Shown here piece by piece: positions 54,251-64,000 of a DNA stretch of 64,000 nucleotides. Source of the DNA: Thermosynechococcaceae cyanobacterium Okahandja (GTDB lineage: Bacteria; Cyanobacteriota; Cyanobacteriia; Thermosynechococcales; Thermosynechococcaceae); NCBI GenBank assembly GCA_041530395.1, contig CP136945.1:2108001-2172000 (forward strand), read 5' to 3'. The notes under the pieces are model-generated. The model was not told the DNA's origin, ran no database searches, and worked only from the letters and a program-made list of their open reading frames with translations. Made by a program: the position numbers and the translations under genes. Every line of letters begins with the position of its first letter. The first letter of the stretch is position 1.

Positions 54251-54266
54251 GGCCTAATCCAAAATC

Positions 54267-55058
54267 CTAAGCCAAGGTAAAATTAAGCAGCAGCAACAGG
54301 CTAGCGCCTATTACCGCTTCCACAGCATACCGCCGCGAGTATGCACAAGGGCGCGATCGCCACACCCGAAACTGGCCGCTAAAGCCCCGACTGACGAGCG
54401 CTAGGTTTGTGGCTTGATAGCGCTGCAACGATTGCCGCAACAGTTGCGCCGCCAACAAACTTAGGCTAAACAGCCAGCGCGATCGCCGTTGGTAGCCCCC
54501 CCGTGCCCGCTGCGCTAACTGAAGGCTGACGGCGGTATCCAGCAGGATGAAAATATAGCGATACATCAGCATCACAATATCCAGCAGGAAAGACGGTAGA
54601 TGCCAGCGCTCGAGCACCCCCAGCAGCATAGGAATAGGGGTTGTCAGGACAATAAACAATAGGCAGGTACCGGCCGTAATTGCGCGTAGGCCCGCGGCCA
54701 AGGCGGTCATCAGCCCCGCCGAAGTAACAAAGAATGACCAATTCCCAAGGGCAAGGTGCCCCACCAAGGACTGCCCCGGAGCGGTGGCCACAGCAGTCGG
54801 TGCAATCTGCACCAGAAGCGCTGGTAAACTGAACAGCCAAAAAACCGCCATACCGCCCACAAGGGAGGAATATACCCCCCATGGAATGCGGGCATAGCCA
54901 ACAATCCACACGCTCAGCCACAGCCAAAGCAGCCCTTGAATCGGGGGGGAGACCCCAAGGGTGAGCAGCAGTAGGGCAAGGCCAAACAGCAGTTTCTGCT
55001 GGGGATGGACATGGTTCAGACCATTGGTGTAGGCATAGACATCCAAATGATGGTGCAT
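54267..55058 (-). CDS. cbiQ: Energy-coupling factor transmembrane protein CbiQ
   Basis: 263 residues, polytopic. Several hydrophobic helices (LLLTLGVSPPIQGLLWLWLS; GMAVFWLFSLPALLVQIAP; LIPMLLGVLERW-like region) and the CbiQ coupling helices with Arg-Gly motifs (AQRARGGYQRR; LVSRGFSGQFR) that dock on the ATPase. Start ATG 55058 (MHHHLDVYAY). It is 14 bases downstream of cbiN. Confidence 0.9.
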   Translation of the reverse strand: MHHHLDVYAYTNGLNHVHPQQKLLFGLALLLLTLGVSPPIQGLLWLWLSVWIVGYARIPWGVYSSLVGGMAVFWLFSLPALLVQIAPTAVATAPGQSLVGHLALGNWSFFVTSAGLMTALAAGLRAITAGTCLLFIVLTTPIPMLLGVLERWHLPSFLLDIVMLMYRYIFILLDTAVSLQLAQRARGGYQRRSRWLFSLSLLAAQLLRQSLQRYQATNLALVSRGFSGQFRVWRSRPCAYSRRYAVEAVIGASLLLLLNFTLA

Positions 55059-55072
55059 AGAGGGGCATTCCC

Positions 55073-55390
55073 TCAGGGATTGTCTGAGGGTGGCGCTTGA
55101 GTCATGGTCTGCCGTTGACGTTCCGTGTACTTACCCACAACAAAACCAATCACCCCTGCCCCCAACGCTGCTTGGAGGGCAAACAGTAAGGACTCGACTT
55201 CACTACTTTGGGGTTCAAAAAACGGTTGCGCCCACGGTTCGTACTCAGGGGACAGTTCGCTAATCATCTCCTCCGCTTGGGCATCGGCACCTTCAAACTT
55301 CCCCTGCCCGAAGAGTAATGGCACACCGGTTAAGAGAACCACGGCTGCCAGCAGAAGCCACACCTGAGGACGATGGATAAACTTAGCCAT
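55073..55390 (-). CDS. cbiN: Cobalt transport protein CbiN
   Basis: 105 residues, two membrane helices (VWLLLAAVVLLTGVPLLF and LLFALQAALGAGVIGFVVGK) flanking a periplasmic acidic loop with FEGADAQAEEMISELSPEYEPWAQPFF, the characteristic CbiN pattern. Start ATG 55390 overlaps the cbiM stop by eight bases, showing coupling. Confidence 0.9.
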   Translation of the reverse strand: MAKFIHRPQVWLLLAAVVLLTGVPLLFGQGKFEGADAQAEEMISELSPEYEPWAQPFFEPQSSEVESLLFALQAALGAGVIGFVVGKYTERQRQTMTQAPPSDNP

Positions 55391-56156
55391 GGTAACGCTC
55401 CTCAGGCAGTAGTTTAAGGACACGCAGTTCAGCACGACAGTAGGTGGTCAGCCAACTCCACACCAGAACCGTCAGAAATCCTTCACTGAGAGACAAGGGC
55501 ACTTGGGTGACAGCAAAAATCGTGGCAAATTTAGCAAAGGCAGCACTCACCCCGCCAACACTATCAGGAAAGGCCAAGGCCAGTTGATAGGAGGTTAGGG
55601 CGTAAGTAGCCATATTGGCGCCAAACGCCGCAGCAAAGATGGCGATCGCCCCCTTACCGCTGACCCGCCAGAGACCCTGATACAGCCCCCATGCCACCCA
55701 TGGCCCCACCACCGCCATGGAAAAGCCGTTGGCACCGAGGGTTGTTAAGCCCCCATGGGCAATCAGGAGCGCCTGAAACAATAACACCAATGTGGCCAAG
55801 ACGGTTGTAATGGGCGGTCGAAACAAAATAGCTCCCAAGGCGATCCCGGTTGGATGAGAACAACTACCGGTAACCGAAGGCAGTTTCAACGACGATAAAA
55901 CAAAGGCATAGGCACCGGCCAAGGCCAGCAACAGGGTGGACTCTGGATGCACCTTAATGTGCTGCCGCAATGACCAAAGCCCCCAACCCAAAAAGGGCAA
56001 AAAGCCAAGCCACCACGCCACGGCCCAGCCAAAAGGCAAAAAGCCTTCACTGATATGCATTGCCATTGCCGGTTGGGGGCTGGCAACTACCGTAAACAGG
56101 GTCCCGAGGGCGATCGCCCCTAGGGTACCCCAACGCTTCCACTGGTTAATTCTCAC
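55383..56156 (-). CDS. cbiM: Cobalt-binding substrate component CbiM
   Basis: The S-component of the cobalt ECF transporter, 257 residues. An N-terminal signal-like segment (TLGAIALGTLFTVVASPQPAMA) precedes the mature metal-binding N-terminus MHISEGFLP, whose His residues bind cobalt after processing. Other features: SSLKLPSVTGSCSHPTGIAL and IAHGGLTTLGANGFSM, typical of CbiM. Start is GTG 56156, seven bases after GAGG (56164-56167); an in-frame extension runs through the riboswitch and is rejected. First gene of the operon cbiMNQO. Confidence 0.92.
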   Translation of the reverse strand: MRINQWKRWGTLGAIALGTLFTVVASPQPAMAMHISEGFLPFGWAVAWWLGFLPFLGWGLWSLRQHIKVHPESTLLLALAGAYAFVLSSLKLPSVTGSCSHPTGIALGAILFRPPITTVLATLVLLFQALLIAHGGLTTLGANGFSMAVVGPWVAWGLYQGLWRVSGKGAIAIFAAAFGANMATYALTSYQLALAFPDSVGGVSAAFAKFATIFAVTQVPLSLSEGFLTVLVWSWLTTYCRAELRVLKLLPEERYHG

Positions 56157-56171
56157 GTCTGTACCTCGCAG

Positions 56172-56304
56172 ATCCTGAATACACCTCGGCGGGCATCCTG
56201 ACTCAGAGGGCTTCATTACCCTCATCACAGTTGCGGGACAGCGCCGGATTTGCACCGAACTTTCCCCCTTACGTCCTAGGGCTGCTCCCCCTAGGAACCG
56301 ATTA
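56172..56304 (-). ncRNA. Cobalamin riboswitch upstream of cbiM
   Basis: On the minus strand the leader has, in order, CGGTTCC, GGGGAAAGTTCGGTGCAAAT then CCGGCGCTGTCCCGCAACTG with TGATGAG, and AGTCAGGATGCCCGCCGA, matching the conserved blocks of the adenosylcobalamin riboswitch (the CCCGCAACTGT B12 box and the AGxCAGGAxxCCxGCC box). It sits between a TATAAT promoter element and the cbiM ribosome site, so cobalt import should fall when cobalamin is plentiful. The element stops a few bases before the ribosome site, so control of translation is plausible; the mechanism is not resolved. Confidence 0.9.
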
Positions 56305-56309
56305 GCGCT

Positions 56310-56315
56310 ATTATA
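56310..56315 (-). promoter_or_regulatory. -10 element of the cbiMNQO operon
   Basis: Perfect TATAAT on the minus strand, about 7 bases before the riboswitch start. No strong -35 partner. Confidence 0.55.
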
Positions 56316-56366
56316 GGCCAGCCCATACTGAATGTATCCTCAGTGGGGGCATAGACGTTTTGCCCA

Positions 56367-57728
56367 TCAGTGGAGAACGGCCATCCAGTCACGGCCAATG
56401 CGCACGGTCACATCCGAGGAAATGACCCCCGTTGAGTTCGCTGATACGGTACCCACCCCTAGCACTGAACGCACCATTTGGGCGGCACTTAAGTCCCCTT
56501 GCTGCGCCAGAACTTCAGTGGTGGCTGCGTCTTGATACCAGTCATCAGTGATAATCACGTTGGTGTAGCCGTGATGGAATAAAAAGTCAGCCATGTCTCG
56601 CGCTGCCTCAGGACTACCGGAGGCATTTTGCAGGGCAATGCGCACAGACCCACTATCCGTCCAGGCGGGACTGGTGGGTACCACCCGCGATGGTTGGCGA
56701 AAGTGCGTCTCCACAATGCGCTCAATTCCTTCGTGGTCCAGCAACCAATAGCTGGCATCATAACCGTCGCCACTAAAGCGCCCAGGTAATAGGATTAGAC
56801 GCAGATTTTCCGGATCAGTGCGCAGGCTAAACTGGGCGATCGCCATCAGTTCGCCAAAGGTCAAATCTGTATCCACATGCCGTTGCAGCACCTCGTACAA
56901 TTGGGGCAGCCGCGTTAGCATCATCGGACTAGCTAATTTCTTTTGCAGAGCTTTAATGAGCATTTGTTGGCGCTGCGTCCGGCCAATATCGCCAAGGTCG
57001 TCGTAGCGAAACCGGACAAACCCCTCCGCCTGCTCACCATTGAGGGTTTGCAGCCCGGGCTGAAGATCAATGTAGAGGTCTTGGGTGCGGTCGGTATAGT
57101 ACATTCGCTGCGGCACATTTACCTGTACCCCCCCTACCAAATCCACAAGGGCACGGAACGCCCCAGGATCAATGCGGATATAGCGATCTACAGGTGTGTA
57201 ATTGAGGGTTTGGCTGACCACCTCAACCGTGAGGCGGACATCACCATAGACGTTTGCCGCATTGATTTTATCGATGCCATAACCGGGGATCTCAACGCGG
57301 CTGTCTCGGGGAATACTCAGGACAGTAATGGTCTTGTTCTCAGGGTTAAACCGGGTCAGCAAAATGGTATCGGTACGGCCACGGAACCTCTCGGGAGACC
57401 CCTCCGGTGCATCCAGTACTTTGTCCACCCCCAAAACGAGTACATTGACGGGCCGCCCCATACCCGATTGAAAGCTGCGAGCCATCACCTCAAAAAACGA
57501 GGCATTGGTATTGCCCTCCTGCAGCGTATTAAACGGCGACAGCAAGACAACGCTCATTCCGGCAAAGGCCGACACAAGGGAAACGGTGCTAAAGGCAGCC
57601 GCCCAGCCCAGCACCCGCCATGGCGAACCCGCGCCCGATCGCGATTTACCGCGAGCCGCCACCGCCTGTCGCCCCCGCACCACCGGCGCCTGACTGACTC
57701 GCTTAACTTGTCTAACCCCTCGTGCCAC
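56367..57728 (-). CDS. LytR-CpsA-Psr family protein with LytR_C domain
   Basis: About 453 residues. A basic N-terminal tail and one membrane anchor (about 45-65, GWAAAFSTVSLVSAFAGMSV) precede the LCP catalytic domain (VLVLGVDKV, FRGRTDTILLTRFNP, SIPRDSRVEIPGYGIDKIN, VGGVQVNVPQRM, GEQAEGFVRFRYDDLGDIGR with the Arg residues that bind polyprenyl pyrophosphate). A C-terminal LytR_C domain follows (SVRIALQNASGSPEAARDMA). LCP enzymes transfer glycan chains to peptidoglycan or other acceptors. Start GTG 57728 is favoured because AGGAG lies eight bases upstream; GTG 57737 is too close to it. Confidence 0.88.
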   Translation of the reverse strand: MARGVRQVKRVSQAPVVRGRQAVAARGKSRSGAGSPWRVLGWAAAFSTVSLVSAFAGMSVVLLSPFNTLQEGNTNASFFEVMARSFQSGMGRPVNVLVLGVDKVLDAPEGSPERFRGRTDTILLTRFNPENKTITVLSIPRDSRVEIPGYGIDKINAANVYGDVRLTVEVVSQTLNYTPVDRYIRIDPGAFRALVDLVGGVQVNVPQRMYYTDRTQDLYIDLQPGLQTLNGEQAEGFVRFRYDDLGDIGRTQRQQMLIKALQKKLASPMMLTRLPQLYEVLQRHVDTDLTFGELMAIAQFSLRTDPENLRLILLPGRFSGDGYDASYWLLDHEGIERIVETHFRQPSRVVPTSPAWTDSGSVRIALQNASGSPEAARDMADFLFHHGYTNVIITDDWYQDAATTEVLAQQGDLSAAQMVRSVLGVGTVSANSTGVISSDVTVRIGRDWMAVLH

Positions 57729-57889
57729 AACGCTCACTCCTACAACCTACTGTAGTCTCTAGGACTGATGGACTTTATCAATGTTTCTAGTGTACGGGAT
57801 GGATCACAAACTCTGGTATTTATACTTACTCATTCTCAGGAGAAAGAGAGCCATCGCTATCTTTAGTTCGTTGTTGCAGTGCTGCCTAA
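57729..57889. other. Intergenic region, no gene seen
   Basis: 160 bases between two leftward genes. It contains the upstream region of the LCP gene; no terminator or consensus promoter is clear. Confidence 0.3.
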
Positions 57890-58885
57890 TCATTTTTGAA
57901 ACCGGTCATCTGCATCTTGACCAAATGCCACCGAAGACAGGCGCTTCTCTTTCGCAACGTAGGTTTTGAGCAGGTAATTAGGGTTCAAAGCCGTCATCTG
58001 ATGCCCCACAAAAATCAGCAGGACTGACATTGCTGCAATGGGTAGAGCGCAAGGCAAGTAGAATAAGTGGCGCGGATTGTGCTGCACCATTCGCCGTAAG
58101 CGCTCTAAAAAGATACGCAGTTTTCCGTCGATACCGCTGAAGGAGTCGCGATGTTGAGGCGCGGCAGTGGCCAAGAGGCGATGCTGCCAGTAGTAATCGT
58201 GGCCAATCAGCAGAAACCGCCAGTAAAAGTGCGCCACGCTGCTAGGTGGAGCATGGCTGGCTCGTGCCTTCGGTTGCCGCCAGATGACGTAACCCTGTTG
58301 GCGCAGGGAATGGGCATGGATGGCACAGTTGCCACGATAGAGAGGCAAGTCCACCGGAATGGGATGGGCAAGAAGAAATTCGCGGCGGAACGCAACATTG
58401 TTTAGGAAGTAATGGGTGGTTGGTTGTATTGCCGTATCCCCACTGTACTGCGGGAAAATGTAGGTCAGCGCCATGGCGGTCTGGTAAAGACCCACACCCC
58501 GAGTGATTGTTTCACCGGCAACCACTTGTATATACTCCCCTGCAGTAAAGGTGCTAACAAGAGTACGTAACCATGTTGGCTCGTACCAGCAATCCGCATC
58601 GCAGTACACCACAATTTCGCCAGTGGCCAGTTGCGCCCCCAACATTTTTGCCTCGTAATAACCAATCTCCGTAGGTGCTGAGTAGTACTTAATCCATGGG
58701 TAGGCATGGCAAAGTGACATCAGCAGAGCCGACGGTGCATCACCACTGTCAATCAAGAGCACTTCGTTGGCATCCTGCGGCGGCAGATCCTGCTCCACAA
58801 GTGAGATAAGGGAGCGGCGAAGTCCCTCCAGACTGGCGGTGGCCAAATTTTCCGTTTCCAAAACAATTGAGAAACTCGGTAACAT
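57890..58885 (-). CDS. Family 2 glycosyltransferase with C-terminal membrane segment
   Basis: 331 residues. GT-A features: FSIVLETENLATASLEGLRR at the N-terminus, VLLIDSGDAP, and the metal-binding VVYCDADCWYEPTWLRTLV. A hydrophobic segment near the C-terminus (YLPCALPIAAMSVLLIFVGH) probably anchors it in the inner membrane. The His/Tyr-rich region GHDYYWQHRLL is typical of such enzymes. Donor and acceptor unknown; neighbours (LCP, OGT-like, FkbM) point to envelope glycans. Confidence 0.82.
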   Translation of the reverse strand: MLPSFSIVLETENLATASLEGLRRSLISLVEQDLPPQDANEVLLIDSGDAPSALLMSLCHAYPWIKYYSAPTEIGYYEAKMLGAQLATGEIVVYCDADCWYEPTWLRTLVSTFTAGEYIQVVAGETITRGVGLYQTAMALTYIFPQYSGDTAIQPTTHYFLNNVAFRREFLLAHPIPVDLPLYRGNCAIHAHSLRQQGYVIWRQPKARASHAPPSSVAHFYWRFLLIGHDYYWQHRLLATAAPQHRDSFSGIDGKLRIFLERLRRMVQHNPRHLFYLPCALPIAAMSVLLIFVGHQMTALNPNYLLKTYVAKEKRLSSVAFGQDADDRFQK

Positions 58886-59083
58886 TGGTGTTGGCTACCC
58901 TCATGAGTTAGTCAATAAGCAGTACCTGCAGGCATTCTACACCCCCAAACTACGAGTACTCTATAATGGCAAGTCGTCAAGGCTTCATGTTAAATCCAAC
59001 ATCGCCCTCAATACAGTTATCAACAGTTGTTTCAAGAATTCCCACCTGCTAACCCGCGGTGGGGGTGTCTCGGAGGTTTTTTG
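58886..59083. promoter_or_regulatory. Divergent promoter region of the glycosyltransferase and OGT-like genes
   Basis: About 200 bases. A TATAAT at 58962-58967 on the plus strand would give a leader of about 110 bases before the OGT-like gene, whose ribosome site GGAGG lies at 59072-59076. No good -35 is seen. Confidence 0.4.
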
Positions 59084-60757
59084 ATGAATTCTCATCAATT
59101 CATTCAAAAGAACGCCCATCCTGCATTTGCAAAAGGGTGGGAGAAGTTTGCAAAGGAAAAGTGGAAAGCCAAAAATACGACCCAAGCCATTGCCGCTTAC
59201 CAACATGCCTTATCCTTAGACGAAACGCTGGCCACGGCATGGTGTGACTTAGGTATTCTTGGCAGCGCCAACAGCCATATTGCATCTGCTGAGCAGGCTT
59301 ACCAAAAAGCTCTTGCCCTAAAACCAGAATGGCAACTTGGCATTGAATTTATGCAATGTTTCCGATACCTGTTAAATGTCTATGATACACCCGAGGAAGT
59401 TCTAGATTGTTATCAAAAATTTGAAGCGGCATTATCTGAGTTCTATAACAAATTTCAGACGCTATCAACAGACGAAATTAAAGGACTATATCACTGGATT
59501 GGCTACGTTGGCATGTTTTTATTGCCCTACCAAGGCGTTGCCACCCGCCACCTACAAAAAATCTATGGGCAAATTATTCATCAGGTGATGACAACCGTCA
59601 TTCCAGAAGGGAAGCAGCGCCCGCCAATGCCAGAATTAGCTGCTGATCAGCCGTTGCGGGTTGGTGTTGTATGTGGGTTTTTCCGGCGGCAGACCGTCTT
59701 CAAGCTGATGTTAGATAACTGGATTAAATATCTAAACAAAGATAAAATTAGAATTTATGCCTACTATCCAAGGGATTACTCAGACGAGTGTACCGAAAAA
59801 ATTAAGCGCCACTGCTATCAGTTTTCGATGGGCAATGGCTCTACTGAAGCATGGTTTAAGAAAATTCGTGAGGACAACCTCCACCTGCTCATTTTCCCAG
59901 AAATTGGTATGGACTTAGAGGTGGTTAAGTTAGCCAGCCTCTGGTTAGCTCCCATTCAGTGTATGTCGTGGGGGCATCCCGATACCTGTGGGTTACCCAC
60001 CATTGAGTATTTTCTCAGTAGTGAGTTAATGGAGCCGGAAGAGGGGGATTTAGATTACTGCGAAACCTTGATTCGGCTCAAAAATCTTGGTATTCAGTTT
60101 AGTCCCCATCAGGAGGATGAACGAGAACCCATTACCCGCGAAGAGTTTGGTTTTAAGCCGGATACGGTGATCTATGGTTGCCTACAGACGTGGTATAAGT
60201 ATCTCCCTCACTTTGATTATGTTTATCCAGAAATTGCGGCGGCGGTGGGTAACTGTCAGTTTGTCTTTATTACTCACTTAATGTCGCAACATAGTCGTCA
60301 ACGCTTTGAAGGCCGCCTCGAGCGAGCCTTTGCCGCTAAGAACCTAGATTGGCGAGAGTACTGCTTCTTATCACGACCTTTGAATTTTTATGGGTTTACC
60401 TCAATGCTGCACTGTCTCGATATTTTTCTTGACTCCATCGAGTGGTCGGGGGGCTGCACGACCCTAGAGGCGCTTCATTATGCCCAAGTTCCTATTGTAA
60501 CGACCCCAGGACGATTCATGCGGGGTCGGCACACGGCAGGTATCTTAACCCAACTGGGGCTACCGGAGCTCATTGCCCCCAACGTCAGTAGCTATATCCA
60601 AAAGGCCATTGAACTGGGTCAGAATGTGGCCTACCGCCAATTTATCCACGAAAAAATTCAGACCCACTTACCGCGGGTCATGGCGGATCAAGAGGGCATG
60701 AAATCTTTAGAAGCGTTTATCTTGCAAACTGTCAATTCCTATGGTGAATCACGTTAA
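59084..60757 (+). CDS. TPR protein with O-GlcNAc transferase-like (GT41) catalytic region
   Basis: 557 residues. The N-terminal part (about 1-110) has TPR-like helices (AIAAYQHALSLDETLATAWC; AEQAYQKALALKPEWQLG); the C-terminal part resembles the GT41/OGT catalytic domain (LRVGVVCGFFRRQTVFKLML; QCMSWGHPDTCGLPTIEYFL; LEALHYAQVPIVTTPGRFMR). Members of this group transfer a sugar to Ser/Thr of proteins or to glycans. Start ATG 59084, with GGAGG eight bases before it. The first 800 bases are more AT-rich than neighbours, hinting at acquisition. The FkbM gene follows 12 bases later in the same operon. Confidence 0.85.
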   Translation: MNSHQFIQKNAHPAFAKGWEKFAKEKWKAKNTTQAIAAYQHALSLDETLATAWCDLGILGSANSHIASAEQAYQKALALKPEWQLGIEFMQCFRYLLNVYDTPEEVLDCYQKFEAALSEFYNKFQTLSTDEIKGLYHWIGYVGMFLLPYQGVATRHLQKIYGQIIHQVMTTVIPEGKQRPPMPELAADQPLRVGVVCGFFRRQTVFKLMLDNWIKYLNKDKIRIYAYYPRDYSDECTEKIKRHCYQFSMGNGSTEAWFKKIREDNLHLLIFPEIGMDLEVVKLASLWLAPIQCMSWGHPDTCGLPTIEYFLSSELMEPEEGDLDYCETLIRLKNLGIQFSPHQEDEREPITREEFGFKPDTVIYGCLQTWYKYLPHFDYVYPEIAAAVGNCQFVFITHLMSQHSRQRFEGRLERAFAAKNLDWREYCFLSRPLNFYGFTSMLHCLDIFLDSIEWSGGCTTLEALHYAQVPIVTTPGRFMRGRHTAGILTQLGLPELIAPNVSSYIQKAIELGQNVAYRQFIHEKIQTHLPRVMADQEGMKSLEAFILQTVNSYGESR

Positions 60758-60769
60758 GGATTCTGAAGC

Positions 60770-61753
60770 ATGAGTTTTATCAACCCTATTTTGAAAGAGA
60801 GCGGTAAATTCGCTGACCTCTGCTTAACTCTCTGTGTGGTGGGGTCGCGCAAGATCTATGCCGCAGATAATTTTGCCACATCACCTTGGCACGTGTTTGC
60901 TCCCAATCTTAAAATCTATGGCATTGATGCGGATCCAGAGGCCTGTGAAGCAGCAAATGCCACTCTGGCGGCGCAAGGAATTGATTGGTTTGAGCACCAT
61001 TACCCCCTCGCTGTTGGGGGAACGGTTGGCGAGTCAACCCTATACATCACTAACGCTGTGCATTGTAGTTCGTTGTATGCCCCCAATACAAGCTATGTGT
61101 CTCGGTTTCAGGGCTTTAGTACGGGTTTGGCTCTAGAGGCCAGCATCGACATTGAAACAACGACGCTGGATGCGTTTGCCAAGGCAGAGTCTATTGAGGG
61201 GATTGATGTCCTGAAGGTGGATGTGCAGGGGGCAGACTTAGATGTACTGCGGGGGGGCCAAGAGATTATCCACAGGAGTACCTTAGCGGTGGTGGTGGAG
61301 GTTGAGTTTTCAGAGATTTATCAGGGACAACCCTTATTTAGCGATATTGATCAGTATCTGCGTCAGCAGGGGTTTGTGCTTTTTGATTTAAGTACTGACG
61401 ACGCGTGGTGCCGTTTGCCGCGGCAAATTTCACCAGTGCGATCGCACCGGCGAGGGGGGCAATTACTGTGGGCGGATGCCCTTTACCTTCGGGATCTGCT
61501 TAAGGAGGACAGTAAGGCGCAGACGGCACATCTATACTCCCCTGAATCACTGCTCAAGCTAGGGGCGATCGCCGATGCTTTTGATTTTCCCGATTACGCC
61601 CTAGAACTGCTCAGCCATTTAACGGTGAACTATGGCCAAGACCCGCGCTGGAACTGTTGCCAAGAGGTTGTTGCGGCGTTGGAAGCCGTCAAACCTGTCA
61701 TCAACGCAGATCTTGAAACCCTGCCCATCGTGAAACTACTCAGCGAGTGCTAA
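60770..61753 (+). CDS. FkbM family methyltransferase
   Basis: 327 residues. SAM-binding region with YGIDADPEACEAANATLA, and the FkbM hallmark LKVDVQGADLDVLRGGQEII, then VVEVEFSEIYQGQPLF. FkbM enzymes methylate hydroxyl groups of sugars or polyketides; beside an OGT-like transferase a glycan O-methylation is the likely role, which is inference. A C-terminal tail of about 80 residues (YSPESLLKLGAIADAFDFPD) is outside the core. Start ATG 60770. It ends two bases before the convergent chlN stop. Confidence 0.88.
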   Translation: MSFINPILKESGKFADLCLTLCVVGSRKIYAADNFATSPWHVFAPNLKIYGIDADPEACEAANATLAAQGIDWFEHHYPLAVGGTVGESTLYITNAVHCSSLYAPNTSYVSRFQGFSTGLALEASIDIETTTLDAFAKAESIEGIDVLKVDVQGADLDVLRGGQEIIHRSTLAVVVEVEFSEIYQGQPLFSDIDQYLRQQGFVLFDLSTDDAWCRLPRQISPVRSHRRGGQLLWADALYLRDLLKEDSKAQTAHLYSPESLLKLGAIADAFDFPDYALELLSHLTVNYGQDPRWNCCQEVVAALEAVKPVINADLETLPIVKLLSEC

Positions 61754-61755
61754 AT

Positions 61756-63533
<1,778 letters not shown>

Positions 63534-63578
63534 GATTACTCCGTTGAATCGGGTTCCGTGGAGTATTCTAGGGGAGTT

Positions 63579-64000
63579 TTAGACCGCAACGAGTTGGCGA
63601 TCGCCCCCTTGAGGATTCAAATAAAAGTCCGACAGTAGGGCAAACAGATCGCGATCAGGGGCATCCTTGGGCACGACCCCTTCAGGCTGTGCCAACACCT
63701 GATCGGCAATATTCAGGTAGTAATCGCACACCGGGTTGAGGCTCGGATCCTGCTCCGCCATTTCAAACAGGGTTTTGCCCTTAACCCGAGAGACCCGAAT
63801 ATCTTCGATGAGGGGCAACACTTCAAGGATCGGCATTGGCACCGCTTCCACGTATTTTTCAATTAAGTCCCGCTTACTGGTGCGGTTGCCAATCAGCCCG
63901 GCAAGGCGCAGGGGATGGGTACGGGCTTTTTCCCGCACGGAAGCCGCAATCCGATTGGCGGCAAACAGGGCATCAAAGCCATTGTCGGTGACAATCAGGC
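63579..64000 (-). CDS. chlL: Light-independent protochlorophyllide reductase iron protein, partial
   Basis: ChlL is the nitrogenase NifH-like ATPase that donates electrons to ChlNB. The window holds the C-terminal 140 codons; the frame continues past base 64000 ([18 protein letters not shown]). Visible: [40 protein letters not shown] and the terminal [18 protein letters not shown]. The P-loop and the cluster-binding Cys residues lie outside. Any GTG in the visible part is internal. Confidence 0.93.
   Translation of the reverse strand, partial: LIVTDNGFDALFAANRIAASVREKARTHPLRLAGLIGNRTSKRDLIEKYVEAVPMPILEVLPLIEDIRVSRVKGKTLFEMAEQDPSLNPVCDYYLNIADQVLAQPEGVVPKDAPDRDLFALLSDFYLNPQGGDRQLVAV

Noticed and set aside
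56157-56255. In-frame N-terminal extension of cbiM
   Set aside because: It runs through the cobalamin riboswitch and lies upstream of a good ribosome site for the GTG at 56156.
57781-57969. Plus-strand 62-codon frame beginning at an ATG
   Set aside because: It overlaps the 3' end of the glycosyltransferase gene on the other strand, has no ribosome site and no recognisable sequence.

Overview
The window is chromosomal DNA from a cyanobacterium, most likely a unicellular thermophile of the Thermosynechococcus type. Direct evidence is the set of oxygenic-phototroph genes: light-independent protochlorophyllide reductase genes chlL and chlN, the NDH-1 ferredoxin-binding subunit ndhS, the Rubisco chaperone raf1, the sensor kinase nblS, and the plastid-related ycf35 and ycf46. 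The palindrome GCGATCGC (HIP1) recurs throughout, as in many cyanobacteria. The genus is my inference from protein resemblance. Genes are packed tightly, with no insertion sequence, prophage or CRISPR array visible.

Layout. 1-8.1 kb: N-terminus of an exported protein, a VTT membrane protein overlapping nblS, a nucleotidyltransferase/phosphomannomutase-like fusion divergent from penicillin-binding protein mrdA, and a secreted protein. 8.2-10.8 kb: tRNA-Leu(GAG), then a leftward operon of a small CopG-like/CPxC protein, ycf46 and ycf35. 10.9-16 kb: B12-dependent metH, a 2Fe-2S protein and a CCG-domain oxidoreductase. 16.3-26 kb: rightward rplS, tRNA-Trp, pgi, a solute-binding lipoprotein, gyrA, raf1 and an FHA-PAS-GGDEF-EAL protein. 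26-32 kb: a lipid-linked sugar transferase, ruvC, a double phosphatase, a dihydroorotase-like pseudoenzyme and fumC. 32-38.6 kb: a CAT-anticodon tRNA, a YaaW-like protein, an orphan ABC ATPase, a STAS protein, then the leftward run ndhS, HAS-barrel-like gene, polA.

38.6-40.3 kb holds two glycosyltransferases, the second strikingly AT-rich and probably acquired. 40.3-49.6 kb: small exported proteins, ureD behind mnmG, YggT, speA, a SLH lipoprotein and menB. 49.6-53.3 kb: an unknown gene, a pentapeptide-repeat protein, a membrane-associated GTPase and a CheY-like regulator. 53.4-56.3 kb: a cobalt transporter operon cbiMNQO under a cobalamin riboswitch, which fits the cobalamin-dependent MetH upstream. 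56.4-61.8 kb: an envelope/glycan group (LCP protein, glycosyltransferase, TPR-OGT-like transferase, FkbM methyltransferase). 61.8 kb to the end: chlN, a DUF5331 gene and partial chlL.

Two themes stand out. Convergent genes repeatedly abut or overlap at their stops: four pairs share exactly four bases, leaving no space for terminators. Two large proteins (the PMM half of the fusion and the dihydroorotase homologue) have lost catalytic residues and look like repurposed folds. I did not find a clear new multi-gene defence or mobile system. The best candidates for undescribed biology are the RHH-ycf46-ycf35 operon, the ndhS-HAS-polA operon and the OGT-FkbM pair.
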